DNA from: Eupeodes corollae
Taxonomy: Eukaryota > Arthropoda > Insecta > Diptera > Syrphidae
Direction of reading: 5' to 3'
Length of the DNA stretch: 64,000 bases
Assembly (NCBI RefSeq): GCF_945859685.1
Contig: NC_079149.1
Location: 6,917,118 to 6,981,117 of the forward strand
Below are positions 21,956 to 33,672 of this stretch, in pieces; the first letter of the stretch is position 1; every line of letters starts with the position of its first letter. The translations under genes were made by a program, and so were the position numbers. The notes beneath the pieces are model-generated. The model had not been told where the DNA came from, made no database searches, and saw nothing but the letters and a program-made list of their open reading frames with translations.

Positions 21956-23400
21956 ACTTCCCATAGGAAGTTATTGTAATGGGTCCGATTTGTCAAATTG
22001 AAAATTTTGACATTTCTCGACGTTTCAAGGTGCCTAGAGTCGAAATAAAAGATTTTTAGAAAGATGTCTGTGCGTGCGTGTGTACGTACGTTTGTACGTC
22101 CGTACTTCCGTACGTTCGCGACGTTTTTTTCGTCGTCCATAGCTCAAGAACCAGAAGAGATATCGACTTCAAATAAATTTTGTTATACAGATAATAAGGC
22201 AGAAAGATGCAGAAAGGGCTATCAAGAAAATTGCGTGGGTGGTTTTTTTACCATAGCAGTTTGAAAAAAAGGTGAAAATTTTGGATAACCTTAAATATCT
22301 TACGAACCAAAAACGCTAGAGACTTGAATTAAATTTTATATAATATATTGTAACGTGATACCAAACAGGTATATTTTTGAAAAAAATCAATATAACGGTT
22401 TTTTTATAAATCAATAAAACTGAAAAAAAAAATTTCTCACCTCCAAAATTTTACGACTGAAATATGATTTCATCTCTAAAACAATTTTGTGCAACGAAGA
22501 ATAATGTTTTTGACATCTGATAAAATTTTGAGAAAAATCTAATTAACAGTTTTTTTTACAAAAAATAAAAACCTAAAAAAAAAATGTATAAAAGTTGGTA
22601 AAAATTGATTTTCGTCTCAAATATCTTTTCAAAACTTTGAGATATTGGATTTAATTTACTTTTATCTTTCAAAACATCTTGTTGTCAACATTCAGTTTAA
22701 GTTTGAAAAAATCGAATCGACAGTTTTTGTACAAAAAAATTAGAAACTGAAAAAAAAATTAACAAAAGTTCGTAAAAAATGATTTTCGACTCAAATATCT
22801 TTTAAGAAGTTTGAGATAATAGGTTCTAACTAATTTTTTGTTATAAGAAATATTGTTTTCAACATTAGGACAAATTTTGAGAAAAATCGAATTGACAGTT
22901 TTTTTTACAAAAAATAAAAACCTGAAAAAAAATGTATAAAAGTTGGTAAAAATTGATTTTCGACTCAAATATCTCTTCAAAAATTTTAAATATTGGCTTC
23001 AAACTAATTTTATCTTATAAGAAATATTGTTTTCAACATTTGGTAAAGTTTTTAAAAAATTCGAATTGACAGTTTTTTTACAAAAAATAAAACTCTAAAA
23101 AAAACAATACCTATTAAAACTTGGTAAAAATTTACTTTCGGCTCTAATAGCTTTTCAAAAATTAAAAATATTGGCTTCAAACTTATTTTATTTCAGAGAA
23201 AATATTGTTTTCAATATTCAGTAATTTTTATATAAAAATCCAACAGTCCGTTCTTTTCATAAAAAATAAAATCTTAAAAAATAGTGCGCAAATTTGGTAA
23301 AAATACATATAGACAAACTTTTAAGCAAGACAAATCGACAGACGGGATGGGAAGTTATCAGTGTGGGTCGCATCCCAGCCTCTTTTTTATTTTGAAGTCG
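21956..23400 (+). mobile_element. Helentron-like (DINE-TR-like) non-autonomous element, copy B
   Basis: The 5' end has a perfect short hairpin, AACTTCC-CATA-GGAAGTT, then GGAAGTTATTGTAATGGG (from 21967). The 3' end (23345-23380) reads GGGATGGGAAGTTATCAG, then TGTGGGTCGCATCCC, where GGGATG can pair with CATCCC. The two ends are direct, not inverted, repeats: GGAAGTTAT...TGGGTC...AT at both, about 17 of 24 bases alike. Near the 5' end is a GTGCGTGCGTGTGTACGTAC run (22072-22120). The body has five degenerate ~175-base units. No protein is encoded. The family label rests on internal tandem units plus a terminal hairpin and is an inference. Confidence 0.72.
22530..23280 (+). repeat. Internal tandem units (~175 bases) of Helentron-like copy B
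   Basis: The core TCGAATTGACAGTTTTTTTT, or a close variant, recurs near 22538, 22712, 22887, 23060 and 23240, a spacing of 173-180 bases. Between cores each unit has AAAGTTGGTAAAAATTGATT, TCAAATATCT and AAGAAATATTGTTTTCAACA. Copy A has the same units inverted. Confidence 0.85.
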
Positions 23401-24640
23401 GTATAAAAAGTCTAAATCTAGGAAGAAGGCTTCCAATTTCGCTAAGATCAGTGAGAAATTTGAAATAATGATGTACATTTTTGCATTCATCACTTGGTTT
23501 GTAGATTTGATTAATATAGGCTTTAATTTTCTTTAAGTTTTATAGAATCCAAACTTATCACCTTCCAGTGGACAATTCAAACTTTAAGGTTTAAGTTAAG
23601 TTCTTTTTCTAAAAAAAAAGTTGATCTATAAATTCTGTATCTGTAGGGAAGCGCAATATTCAAAAAATTAAACAAAACTTTCAAATACGTTCCATACTTA
23701 TGAACTCGTCTTCACTGAGTAAACTCTTTCGGAAAATGCTCTTCCGGGTTTCTATTAAAATTGGGCAATAGTTATTATACCTTCCTCCTTAATTGCTTAA
23801 AATGCAGATTTTTCGGCAATCATTTATATGCGGTTTGAAGTTTTTTAAACGACTTACATAAAGATGTTTGAGTACTCTTCTTTGAATTAGCGTTTAGATG
23901 AAATGTTGTAGTTAAGTTATGCGAAAATACGTATTCAGTTCTAGTTAAAAGCTCTTCCCTTTTTTTAAGATAGAATGCACCGATGAAATCAAAGAGCAAA
24001 GTTTTCCATTGGTCTGATCTGTTTTCAGAGAAAGCAAGTTGACAGCAGCAGAAAGTAGCTAAGCTACTCTAACTCTTTAAGCAAGTTGATTTCTTTCTTG
24101 AAATAACCATAGTAAGCTTGTTTTTGGTAGCCTGTTCTCGTCCATGTTTAGCGTTTTTCATTTGTAGTCTACTTGCAGTTTTATTGTGTAGAGATACTTT
24201 TTAAGAGCCTTAACTTTCATTTGAGCAAATATCCTACAAGTTGCTCCTCCTCATCGATTTCAAATTGACTCCATAACTTTTCAGCGAAGCTGTTGTTTCA
24301 GCATTGGCTGTTGTTTCAGAAATGGGAAACTTTGCATTAAAGTGGACGGAATTCATAATCGGTGTCCATGTCCACGTTACGTTAAAAGTGTATTTTGATT
24401 TGTCAAATTTTTACGCCACATGGCTTTTGGATTAAGGTTTCTGAACATTCTGAATTGAAGGTATTTGTAACCATATACTACTTTAATTTATTTATTGTCG
24501 AATTTCCACCTTTCACTGTGCCGTTTCGGGTCTCCACTGTAACGAAAGATCATAATCTTTACGGTCTTTTACCTCAAGCCTGTATTTTTAGTAGTATTCA
24601 GCAAAATTCAAGGATTTTCTTAAAAGTTTTGTTGTAACTC
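23401..24640. other. Old LINE-like DNA, not resolved
   Basis: No exon was seen. The minus strand of 23950-24400 has frame-broken text resembling the region between endonuclease and RT of a LINE, consistent with the RT relic immediately to its right, but no motif is firm. Confidence 0.35.
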
Positions 24641-24800
24641 TTACTCCTCCTGTGGAACGTCCTTAATGTCATCAAAGAAAAGAGCAAACGAAAGAGGACT
24701 TAGTTGGAAACCTTGTATTACACCAATTTCCAACTCGTATGGCTAAGCAACAGAATTTTCAAATATAAATTTGATTTGTGTTGAATTTAACCTCAGGTTA
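24641..24800 (-). pseudogene. Reverse transcriptase relic
   Basis: The minus strand reads ELEIGVIQGFQLSPLSFALF, then FDDIKDVP. This corresponds to the GVPQGxxLSPLLFALFIDDI block of a LINE palm, with substitutions in the invariant PQG. Upstream text (about 24740-24800) reads like IKFIFENSVA. It is a distinct family from LINE-A. Confidence 0.65.
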
Positions 24801-25004
24801 AGATAAAGTTCTGTGTAGATTGAAGAGGTTGTTCATAACAATAAAAACATTGCTCTTTAAGTAAGAGTATTTAAATTTAAATAATTGAGGTCAACGTGAG
24901 TCAAGGTTACTTCAAAAATAAGACTATTGATGATGAGCCTTAATCTTTATAATTTATATAGGATAAAAATGAACGTTGGTATTTCTTAAAATCTTTGCTC
25001 AATG

Positions 25005-25235
25005 TTGAAACATTTCACGAAACATTATTTCAAAAACGTTTCTGAAATGTGTCCCATATGTTTAAAAAACATTTCAAATGCGTGGGAAACAAAGTGTCTC
25101 ATTGGGAATGAGAAACAGATAAACATATCTGAAATGTTTTGCGAGCATCCAGACCGAAAACAAAAACATTTCAAAAATGTTTCTCTGTTTCGAAATGTGA
25201 CTTAAGTGTTTCTGAAATATTTCAAAAATTTAGTC
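25005..25235. repeat. Cluster of AAACATTTC/GAAATGTTT inverted motifs
   Basis: The 9-mer AAACATTTC or its complement GAAATGTTT, or one-base variants, appears about ten times in 230 bases in both orientations (for example 25008, 25042, 25065, 25128, 25165). The clustering is not expected by chance, but no unit length is clear. Confidence 0.55.
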
Positions 25236-28036
25236 TAAAGACAGCTTTAGTAATTAATTTAATTATTTATTTAAAATTATTTGTTCCTTTTTTCGTTCTC
25301 TACACACCAACGAGAAACTTATGAAAATATCACACTCATATTTTTGACTTAAGGAGAACTTAAAAGTACATTTATGGTGGTTTGTAGATGAAGGCTCTGA
25401 AAATTATATAAGTTATTGATTTTTATAATAAATTCATAAAATCTTACGAATATGCTAAGTAACTTTGAAGACTTGACGTTCAACTAAAACGAACGCATAA
25501 TTTTCGAACTGATTTTATTCAGAACCCTATATTCTGGACCGGGTACGTCACAGTATAAATACATTATGCTTTCTAAGTACATTATTATTGATTTTTCTTT
25601 TAATATTTCTTTAAAAGTTCCCTGGGAAAGCCTGCACAAAATACACCAATTTATTTTAAAGACTCTCCCTTAATCGGGTAAGTTCCAAGTATATGTATAT
25701 TTTATGGACCGTTTTTCTTGCGAGAACCTATCTCAGATATATAAGACTTATGCATAATCTTATCTGCCATATGCACATAAATTTCACAGCTTCTAAAGTA
25801 TATGTACATATTTTAATTTGTACAAACAAAGTTTGTTTCATTCTTTGAAACATTTTTCATACTTCCACAATATTTTGCATGTATCTAACCTGGTCACAAT
25901 CTTTAATATTGAATCTTTTTAAAGAGCCTATTATAACGGTATTTTTTTTATATGAAACCATTGTTTATTTTCCACTTGATGAAATTTTCAATTTGTTCCA
26001 TATTAATTACATCAAATTACAATACAAAATAACATAAATAGCCATCACATCACTTCATGCGTGAATGTTTCCTTTAAAAGCGACCTCTAGCAGCAAGAAA
26101 GATTTGACGGATGTTACGTATATAAGATGCGAATTACTGTAACTATCGCACAAATAATGCCGACTATGCGTTAATCTGTGTTTCAATAATCAAGGAAGAT
26201 GTGTGGTATATATTAATAACAAGAATAATGAAAAACAGGTAGCTAGAGAGCTTAGGTTAATCCAACTATAAATAAATATATCACGAACTACATTACCGAC
26301 AACAACAGTAACTGTAACAATGCAGTGTGAAATTGTGCAGTGTGCAGTGCAGTGTCAATTTGAAAACTAAGAACTATCTCGAAGGTTACCCGATTGTGGC
26401 TTTGGATTTCGTATTCGGTTGACGTGAGAATTTGTACTTAGTTGTGGTAAAATGTTGTGTTACATTATTTGGATGGAAGAGAGATGTTATGGCAGGTAAG
26501 GTGGTACGAGTACGGAACGAACGACACAACCGACGCGACGGAAGCGACGTCAACGGTTGTATAACGTATACTACAAGCTACATTGCTTGTAATTTGTGGT
26601 GTGGTGCGTGTGTACTTTATCATCTACTCTCTATCACTTGGTTAATTTTCTGCAACATGTTCCATAATAATTACGATTACGATGATGATCATAATAAAAT
26701 AATGATGATTGGATATGAGAGTTATATCGAATAAGTTAACGATGTGTGCGGTGGCGTTCTCTTTACAAATTTATGATGTCAGATGAATTTTTATATAAAT
26801 ATATGACTGTTTTCAATCTTTCAAAACAGCAAAAGTGCTAATTAACGTTCACTTTAATTAATGCAATTTTTATTTGGTCTTTGGTGAAATATAAGAAGCT
26901 GGATATAGTTTTATTTTGTATGTTCTGTTTTATGATACCCTATAGTTTAGGTCATGTGTGTTGTGTAGTGGATGTTGCTTATTGCGCCACATTGTGGTTG
27001 ATTGTATCCAAAAATGATATACTTAGTTTCAATGTGGTGAAAATAGTTCTTTGGATGATTATTCTTGCATATTTTGGTTTAGTCACTATACAAGGATGGC
27101 TATTCCGGGTAAGCTCATCACAATTATCAAGCAAACTTATGATGGGTTTAAATATCACCTCTTACACGGAAATACAGAGGAGTTTGAAGCTCAATGTGGA
27201 AACAAACAGTTCTGTATAATGTCATCAAATTTTCTTTTTGGTGATCAGTGAAGTGTTGCGGGCTGCCATGCTTGCTATGTCATAGGATAATTGAGCTCCA
27301 TCAAGTGTCAACAACTACGTGATGGCACGTAGGAGTAGTTAAGGCCATATGTCTTGCAATGGATAACCCATGGATCTTATAGGTCTTTTTAGGTTTGAGG
27401 TCTTAAGGAGGTAAATCTAAGAAGCGGTTTAACATTTTCTAAAGAATTTTAAATATCAAAAATAATTCTTAACAGGAATTGGAAATTTTAAAATAAAAGA
27501 AATGTTTAATAAGTAAGCGCTTTAACGACTTTCGAAAAACAAATTTTATAAATTAAGTCTCTTTTTGAGAAATGAAATAGCATTTAATATTACCGAAAAA
27601 TTCTATTTCTTAACGCTTTAGTCACCACTTTGTCCGATAGATTTTGGTTATAATCTAACCAAGATCTATCTACGCGCAAAGAATAAAATGTTTCCAAATA
27701 AGGGCTCTAGGCTCAATTTTTTCACACCATTCAGGGCAATTTTTAACCATCCCCGTCACGGATAGAGGCAGACAAACTTTAATTTCAAATTGTGCAGTCT
27801 TATTTAAAATCCTTAAATGTAAGTAATACATGTAAGTAATACTTAGTATACAGGAGTATGTTCGTGTGCTTATTTGCATAGCAATTTGTTTACCAAAAGT
27901 GAACGTATTGAGATAAATCAAAAATATATTTTTTTTAAATAATTTTTTACAGAGTTTTTTTTTATTTAACAGTTCTTTGATTTTTAGAAACGCAAGGAAA
28001 TTGACAAAAACAACTTTTCTAAAAAAGATACAAATG
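25236..28036. other. No gene recognised
   Basis: This interval includes 26090-26760, which is less A+T-rich, rich in CpG-containing words (ACGAACGACACAACCGACGC near 26514-26533) and has GT-donor-like sites. Open frames of 100 and 112 codons (26432, 26881, plus strand) have no recognisable domain and unconvincing composition. It could contain a 5' exon and promoter of an unknown plus-strand gene, but nothing proves it. Confidence 0.35.
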
Positions 28037-28038
28037 TA

Positions 28039-30592
28039 CACATAGTCCAAAAAGTCTCCGTACAACAGTTTTTTTTTTGTTGATTCTGAGATAAAATATT
28101 TATAATTAAATAGTATTATTTTAAAATCACTATCACTTTTTTTTAGAATTTGGTAAAAATGTAAAGGTTTAAAATAAGTTTTTTTTTTTAAATGTTACCA
28201 AGCCAATTTGCCATCGTGGGGAATGACGGCCAATTCCCTCTAAACTACCCATCGAACCAAGACCAATCCAAAAACACTCTAGACATTTGTACATACAATG
28301 AAAAAACATTAGGTACAGAAGCAAAACAATTAGAACTAAGGCTAGCGTTATCAATTGGGATATACTGGGACTATCCGAGCTTAGAATTTTTGGTAAAAAC
28401 ATAATTGAAAACCAGAATGATATATTCTGTTACATTGGTGAGACCAAAGGCTTGCATGGAGTTGGATTTCTCCTCAAAAAGAGTTTAAAGGACAGAATAG
28501 TAAATGTACGATTTTTAAGTGAAAGGATATGTAGCCTATGTTTAAAAATACAAAGCACAAAAATGACGATAATTCAGGTTTATGCCCCTTCCAAAACAGC
28601 AACTGACTAAGAAATTTAGAACTTCTACAATTTATTGGACAAAGTATATAGTGAAACAAAAACGGAGATAATGTATGTTATAGGAGATTTCAACGCTAAG
28701 TTAGGGAAACAGATTGACACAGATTGAAACAATGATAAAAGATATATTAAGGAACTCAAAATCTATTAAAAAAGACAAAATCATTTCTTGACTACGGAAA
28801 AGAGTGGATAACATCAATTAAGAACAAAAATAACAACGCTACTAATAGGAGAGATATAAATCAGTCTCCTCCCAAGTTTTCGAAGAATTCTTCAAATCAA
28901 CAAAAGAAATAAAAGATGATAATTTATCGATGGCGGACAATTACTACAACTTAAAAACTCTTACATTTTTTACAAAAACAGATATTGAACAAGCAATTGA
29001 CGATCTAAAGACAGATAAGTGTACAGGAAATGATGTTATTGTAACAGAAATACTCAAATATGGAAAATAACTAATTTCGACAGTCTTGACCACGATTTTT
29101 AATGACATACTTATAACACAGCAGATTCCAAAACAATGGAAACATACAATTACTCTTATCCACAAAAATGGAAATAAAGATGACATAAATAACTACAGAC
29201 CAATAAGCAACATTTATATGCTTTATAAACTGTTCTCCAAAGTAATGTGCACAAAAATTAAGGACACATTAAACAGAAATCAGCCAAGGGAACAAGCAGG
29301 ATTCCGAGAAGGTTTTTCAACAAATGACCATCTACAAACAATGAACCAACTCATTAAAAAAACTAACGAATTTGAAAAACCTTTGTATCTTTTATATAAA
29401 GTAAAGCATTTATCTCAGTAAAGCATTTGACTCAGCAGAATATGACGAAATATAGACAGCGCTGACAAATTCATCCTATCTTTATAAGGACGTTGAAAAA
29501 AGAGGCGTAAGACAGACCACCATTATTCTCTTCCGTTCTGGAAGAAATATTCCAGAAACTAAACTGGGACAATAGATATGGAATAAATATTTATGGACAA
29601 TATTTGAGCAACCTTAGATTCGCATAGTTCTCATTTCATCAACTTCCGGACAAATACAAAATATACTCATAGAATTGACAAATGAATGCAAGAAAGTTGG
29701 ACTTCATATCAATATGTCAAAAACTAAGATAATGACTAACAATATTAAAGATGACATAATGCTGGATAACGAACACATAGAATATGTAGAAGACTATACT
29801 TATCTAGGACAGACTAAGTCATTCATTAACCAAGAGAAAAAAGAAGTTTCTAGACGCATTATCAATAGTTGGAAACAATTTTGGAGTCTAAAACAAATAT
29901 TACAATCAAATCTAAGGGAAAAAACACGAAAATATATACTAGGCTCTACTATTCTAACTGTTATGAGGTATGGGTTACAGACTATATCCTTGACTTCAAG
30001 TTTACTTGACAAAATAAGAAAATGCCAAACCAAGATTGAAAGAAAACTACTTAACCTAAAAATTAGCCAGAGAGTCAGAAATAGAGAAATAAGACGAACA
30101 ACTGGTTTAAACGACGTGGTTGAACGAACAAACTCCTTAAATGGAATTGGCCAGGACATATATCTAGAATACAGGACCAAAGATGGACAAAAATCACTAC
30201 AAACCACCAAAAAGCAGAAGACCAATTGGACGACCAAAGAAAAGATGGGCAGACGATTTGCTTAAAGAAAGACAAAGTTGGTACAATGACGCAAAAGGTA
30301 GAGATCTTTGGGCAAAATTGGGGGAGGCTTATTGCAAATCATAGAATTTTGACACGCATCCATTTATTTATTCAAACTTTGCTCACATATTAAAGTTGAT
30401 TAAAAAAAAAAAAAGTTATGTTAATTTTTTATAGTAATTAATTCAAAAGATGAAATTGTAAATAAAAATGCAAATAAATATTGTACAAAATATCAATAAT
30501 GGCAAATAAAAGCTTATAATAATAATAATAAAAAACTTTTTTCAAAAAACATTTAAATTAGGCTGCTGTACGGAGACTTTTCGGACTATGTG
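28039..30592. mobile_element. Tc1-type MITE copy 1, split by an RTE insertion
   Basis: The left end CACATAGTCCAAAAAGTCTC (28039) and the complement of the right end, CACATAGTCCGAAAAGTCTC (30592), are inverted repeats matching at 28 of 30 bases. Each is flanked by TA (28037-28038 and 30593-30594), the Tc1/mariner target. Without the insertion the element is only about 210 bases and carries no transposase, hence a MITE. A second copy is at 46755-47408. Confidence 0.88.
28200..30535 (+). mobile_element. RTE-type non-LTR retrotransposon, decayed, nested in MITE
   Basis: In plus-strand order, frame-broken: endonuclease start LDICTYNEKTL (about 28280), IGDFNAKLG (about 28684, catalytic Asp/Asn block), RT with NNYRPISNIYMLYKLFSKVM (about 29190) and REQAGFREGFSTNDHL. 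The catalytic block is reduced to NLRFA, stop. Then come HINMSKTKIMTNN (29675-30265 frame), YTYLGQ, and a C-terminal GRPKKRWADDLLKERQ (about 30226-30270) with WYNDAKGRDLWAKLGEAY, typical of RTE proteins. Part of the palm (roughly between LYLLYK and NLRFA) is deleted. It ends with an AATAATAATAATAAAA tail near 30520. It is dead but nearly complete in extent. Confidence 0.88.
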
Positions 30593-30594
30593 TA

Positions 30595-32099
30595 TCTCTT
30601 CAAGAAATGGTTACATTTTTGCCAAGTATCTTAAAACAAAATTTCGAAATTAGAATTGGAAAGTACTATTTTTGAGGACAAGAATCTCTCCAAAAAACAT
30701 TAAAAAATTGAAAAAAAATGTGTTCCTTTAATTTGGCTGATTCGAACTTTAGTTTTCTTTAGGAAAAAATAATACTACCATAACCTAAATTCAGATTACT
30801 TGTATGATTTAACTCTTTCAAAAGAAGGTCAAGTCTAATATGAATTTATAGGTTCTTGAATCAAGGATTTTTTACTATTCTAAGAATATTAAAAAGAAGA
30901 AAAAGTATTTGAATCGGAAAGACGCCCAAAATGATTATGTTTTCAACTGCAATCCCCATGAACAACATTGATACATGTTTCTTCTTAAAACTTACTGAAT
31001 TTATAAATAAACCTTTTATACGACTTCATTTTTCAACATAAAGAACAATCTGTATAATTTTACTAAGTTTAATGACCCTATAACTAAACAAATAATGTAA
31101 AGCATTTTGAATTCTCTTCGTCTTCGAACAAACGAACACAACCCTGCATTCTCAAATAATTTTCACTTTGCATGTAAAGTCCTATATTCAACCTTTAAAT
31201 GAATATAAAAAGCAATAATTCATCACAACACGGAAACAGGTCAATTAGTTTTGTTGTACAATATTTATTCCATGCCTTCAGAGAGAATGGCCAAGTAAAA
31301 GTACACATTTCCACAATCACAATATATATGAAACAAAACACCCGCCCCCACAGGTGTTCTGTTGATACACTTAATATCATCATTTTCCGCCTTCTGGTGC
31401 TGGTGTTGCCTTGCGACGACTACAACGACGACGCATGGTGAGGAATGTGAACCATAACATTTTCGAAACCACAAGAAGAAGAAGAAAAACAAGAAAACTG
31501 TTGAAAACCAAACGTGTACTTATGATGTCACATTAATTTTGAATTACTGCACCAAAAATATTCAAAGCACATCTCTACTCGAGCAAAGGTTTTATTTACA
31601 GGTCATGATGTTGAGGGTGTTTTCGGTTGATAGGGAGTGAAAAAATCGTTATAGGTTTACTCCATTTCCTTAGGGTAGAAGAATGTTGGTTGTTGCATGA
31701 TAACATTTTTTTTGTTGTTGTATAAATGCAAACTTTTCTTATGAAAGGGAAATAGGTTTATATCCAGAAGGGAATCATTTATCACAACAACCATGGGCGA
31801 TGTTAGGGAGTTGGGACTACACTTTTCATAAAGGCTGATAATTACTTCTACTATTTTCTTACTTTATTTTGCTTTTTTAATAAAATAAAACAGATATAAG
31901 AACCTATATAAGGCCACACATTTAATGAGGCGTGCATTTGACTGCACTGATTCTGTTAATCAAAACTATTAAAACAAATATTCAGGATATGAGCAGATCA
32001 TAAAATCAGATCATAAAGATCATGTTATAATTACAAGAATTAATAATTACTTAGAATGGTACATGATAGATACGAAAACTGTGAAAAAAACAAATGAGA
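30595..32099. other. No gene recognised
   Basis: A+T-rich DNA with no exon or element seen. The 62-80-codon frames at 31195-31492 overlap on both strands and look like chance. Confidence 0.4.
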
Positions 32100-33672
32100 G
32101 ATCCCGTTCGGACACAGCCCTACTGAACCAAATGAGCTACCCTTTTAACCATGACGTCCTGATTGTACTGGAGTCGCCTATCCTCGGTTCGTTGTCGGAC
32201 GCGGTAGATTAGTGGAACAGCCAATCTATCCTATATCAGACCGCATCTATCTTAAAAGAAGAGTACCTCTGGTGCTGGTGGAATGAAGCCGCTCAAGCGT
32301 GCACTCTCTAAATACTCGTCGTTCGGATAGAACGCCCGAAAATTAAATTGTTAGTCGAAGACATAGCTCTTGCCATGTGACCTCGAACGAGGTTTTATCA
32401 AGAAATTGTCAATTCTGTTTCGATCCCCGTTGTACAGAACCTCGTTGGAATATAGTAATGCACGAAAGAAAATTCGGCTGTTCGATATAAACTGGTACAG
32501 CGTTGTAAGCTCCCGAAACTTCTCCACCTGGGAAGGGGCAAATTTTAACCGTACAAGACATCTATAAGCGATCATCGGCTGTATAAGATCATCGGCTGTT
32601 CTAGGGTCAAGCTGACTTCTGTTAAACAGCTGTTTTGGCATAGCAAAGGCTCTTTAGGCTGTCGAAATATAAATACTGATCTAACCAGATACGGAGGTAC
32701 TTTGCTCGTTAATCTGCTCTCGAAGATCAACGATGACCATCTTGCGGCAATTCTTTCAAGTATCCCTCGTGGCCCTAGCCAACGGAGTCCGAGACAGAAT
32801 TGTCTCTGACTTCTGTACATTTATTTTCAGTTTCCAGTCATCGCAATATCGCTTAATCTTGTTGAAATCACGCTGCAAGAGAATTCTAATTACCTCAACT
32901 TTTCGGGCAGTTCTGTACGCAATTGCCTTTGTAAGACTACCTATCAGATCGCTGGTGTAAATGCTGAAGAGAATCGGATAATTCACCCCTTTCTTTGAAG
33001 ACCAGTTTTGATTAGAAATGTTGTGGTAGAAGTTACATTGCCACTTTTGACAACAAATTTTCTAGCGTTAAGCATATCATAAAATACATACAACAATAGC
33101 TTGCTTATGCCAAGCCTGCTTAGTTTTAGGTAAAGCCCCTATAACCAAACGTTGTTAACGGCCTTTTCCAATCAACCAGAATAGCACCTGTGCATTGTTG
33201 TTTTGATTTATTCCATTGAATAGCAGAAACGAGTTTAGACGCAACATGAACTGTGTCATGACCCGCCCTAAACCCGAACTGTTTATCCGGAATAATTTTG
33301 CTGTCCGCAGCCCATTTAGTCAGAGCCATATTGATGATCTTTTCAAAAACTTTGCTGATGCTAGGAATAAGACTTATCAACCAAAGATTTGACGGGTTGG
33401 AGTTGTCCTTTCTTTTTTTTTCTGGAGGACTTGGTCCCATTTACTCGGTGATTATGGCATATGCCAAGGAATCGTCTTTGAACCGCAAAAAACCGCGGTT
33501 CTCAGGTCACAATTGTGTGATATCATTTCGAAGGTAAAAGTGATTAAGTAGGGCTCTGTTCTCCAGCTCGTGGTTGGGTTGAATGCTAAGATTCACATTG
33601 TACACTTGCTGGAAGGCAGCTCTCACCGCCTTGAACAGTCCAACACACTAACCATTATGCCATGGGTACTTT
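32100..33672 (-). mobile_element. LINE-C, larger fragment, with tRNA-like head
   Basis: The minus strand starts at 33669 with GTACCCATGGCATAATGG, then TTAGTGTGTTGGACTGTTC, tRNA-like and nearly the same as the head at 16466-16501. It then changes to coding text AVRAAFQQVYNVNL and HELENRALLNHFYLRNDI. The RT follows: SLIPSISKVFEKIINMALTK and PDKQFGFRAGHDT (33126-33440), then FSIYTSDLIGSLTKAI and LLQRDFNKIKRYCDDWKLKI (32756-32986), then PSQVEKFRELTTLY and RALLYSNEVLYNGDRNRI (32351-32641). The last part overlaps the segment seen at 16022-16465. The palm between GFRAGHDT and FSIYTSDL is partly missing, and stops occur throughout. A jockey-superfamily element, inactive. Confidence 0.85.

Noticed and set aside
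25551..25575. TATA-box promoter
   Set aside because: GTATAAATA alone in A+T-rich DNA, with no gene visible downstream.
26881..27219. Membrane protein gene (hydrophobic 112-codon frame)
   Set aside because: The hydrophobicity follows from T-rich codons. There is no conserved motif or splice structure.
31195..31492. Overlapping frames of 62-80 codons
   Set aside because: They are open on both strands with no motif, as expected by chance.
33630..33672. Functional tRNA gene (Gln-like start)
   Set aside because: After the D-arm-like part the sequence becomes LINE coding text. There is no T-arm.
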